Assembly: GCA_004357015.1 (NCBI GenBank)
Contig: SMXE01000011.1
Location: 1-5,391, forward strand
From: Caldithrix sp.
Lineage (GTDB): Bacteria; Zhuqueibacterota; Zhuqueibacteria; Oceanimicrobiales; Oceanimicrobiaceae
Length of the DNA: 5,391 bases
Direction of reading: 5' to 3'
The translations under genes were made by a program, and so were the position numbers. Shown here piece by piece: positions 5,133-5,391 of the stretch (the first letter of the stretch is position 1; the number at the start of each line of letters is the position of its first letter). Below the pieces are notes generated by a model. It was not told where the DNA came from. It did not search any database and saw nothing but the letters and a program-made list of their open reading frames with translations.

Positions 5133-5391
5133 ATGTCCGCAGAACATCATGAACCCAACTATCTGATAGTATTCTTTGCACTTGCAGCTTTGACTGCTCT
5201 CGAAGTTGCCATCGTCTTTGTGCCGATTAGCAAGCTGATTATTGGAATCGCCTTGGTGGCACTTGCCCTTGTCAAAGCCGTGCTGGTTGCCCTCTACTTT
5301 ATGCATTTGCGCTACGAAAAATTCGGATTGAGTCTCATTGCGCTCACACCTCTGCTCATTTGCACCTTGCTGATCTTCGGTCTACTTCCCG
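5133..5391 (+). CDS. Cytochrome c oxidase subunit IV (prokaryotic COX4 type), 3' end missing
   Basis: An ATG at 5133, nine bases after GAGGAG (5118-5123), opens a frame that stays open for 86 codons to the window end. The N-terminus MSAEHHEPNY is followed by hydrophobic segments at about 11-29, 32-56 and 64-86. The stretch KAVLVALYFMHLRYE (49-63) is the hallmark of the prokaryotic subunit IV family (the caa3 subunit IV / CtaF / CyoD-like group), and ...LLIFGLLP near the edge matches the usual third helix, often followed by a short tail. The full family length is about 95-110 residues, so only a few codons are likely missing. Subunit IV is a small accessory subunit that helps hold the oxidase together. 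It lies 21 bases after the second subunit III gene, as the next gene of the operon. Confidence 0.88.
   Translation, partial: MSAEHHEPNYLIVFFALAALTALEVAIVFVPISKLIIGIALVALALVKAVLVALYFMHLRYEKFGLSLIALTPLLICTLLIFGLLP

Noticed and set aside
4113..5306. Long antisense open frame of 397 codons on the minus strand
   Set aside because: It lies opposite three well-supported cox genes whose codon patterns leave that frame free of stops. Its translation is rich in His, Gln and Cys, has no recognisable domain, and I see no ribosome site.

Overview
The window holds the start of a bacterial aa3-type cytochrome c oxidase operon on the + strand, preceded by a roughly 760-base AT-rich divergent intergenic region. 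No taxonomic marker is present. The subunit set (a CoxB with an F-N-W electron-entry segment and a GPD..FGTGDD loop, a CoxA with a long loop between its first two membrane helices, two different subunit III genes, a small CPxC membrane protein and a COX4_pro-type subunit IV) recalls oxidase operons I associate from memory with Planctomycetota/Verrucomicrobiota and related groups. Coding GC looks moderate, near 50%. The lineage is a guess.

Layout. Positions 1-63 (minus strand) look like the first 21 codons of a divergent gene, with a strong Shine-Dalgarno at 70-76. Its leader can fold so that this ribosome site is paired. Positions 64-821 carry no gene I can support, but hold candidate promoters facing both ways, several dyads and three short tandem duplications. 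From 822 onward everything is one tight cluster: coxB (822-1499), coxA (1569-3419), a 36-residue single-helix CoxF-like protein (3416-3526), a subunit III paralogue (3527-4228), an 87-residue CPxC signal/lipobox membrane protein (4243-4506), a second, more canonical subunit III (4503-5111), and subunit IV, cut by the window end (5133-5391). Several junctions overlap by 4 bases or abut directly, so translational coupling is likely.

How the genes work together. CoxB takes electrons from a separate cytochrome c at CuA and passes them to heme a and the heme a3-CuB centre of CoxA. There O2 is reduced to water while protons are pumped. All metal ligands and the D- and K-pathway residues are present, so this should be an A1-type proton-pumping oxidase. 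The subunit III proteins and subunit IV are accessory membrane subunits. The two small proteins are the least described parts: both sit inside the operon with good ribosome sites, and their features (a single membrane helix; a CPxC pair facing the periplasm) suit assembly or copper-handling roles, which is inference. No cytochrome c domain, Sco, CtaG, or heme A/O synthase gene is visible in this window.
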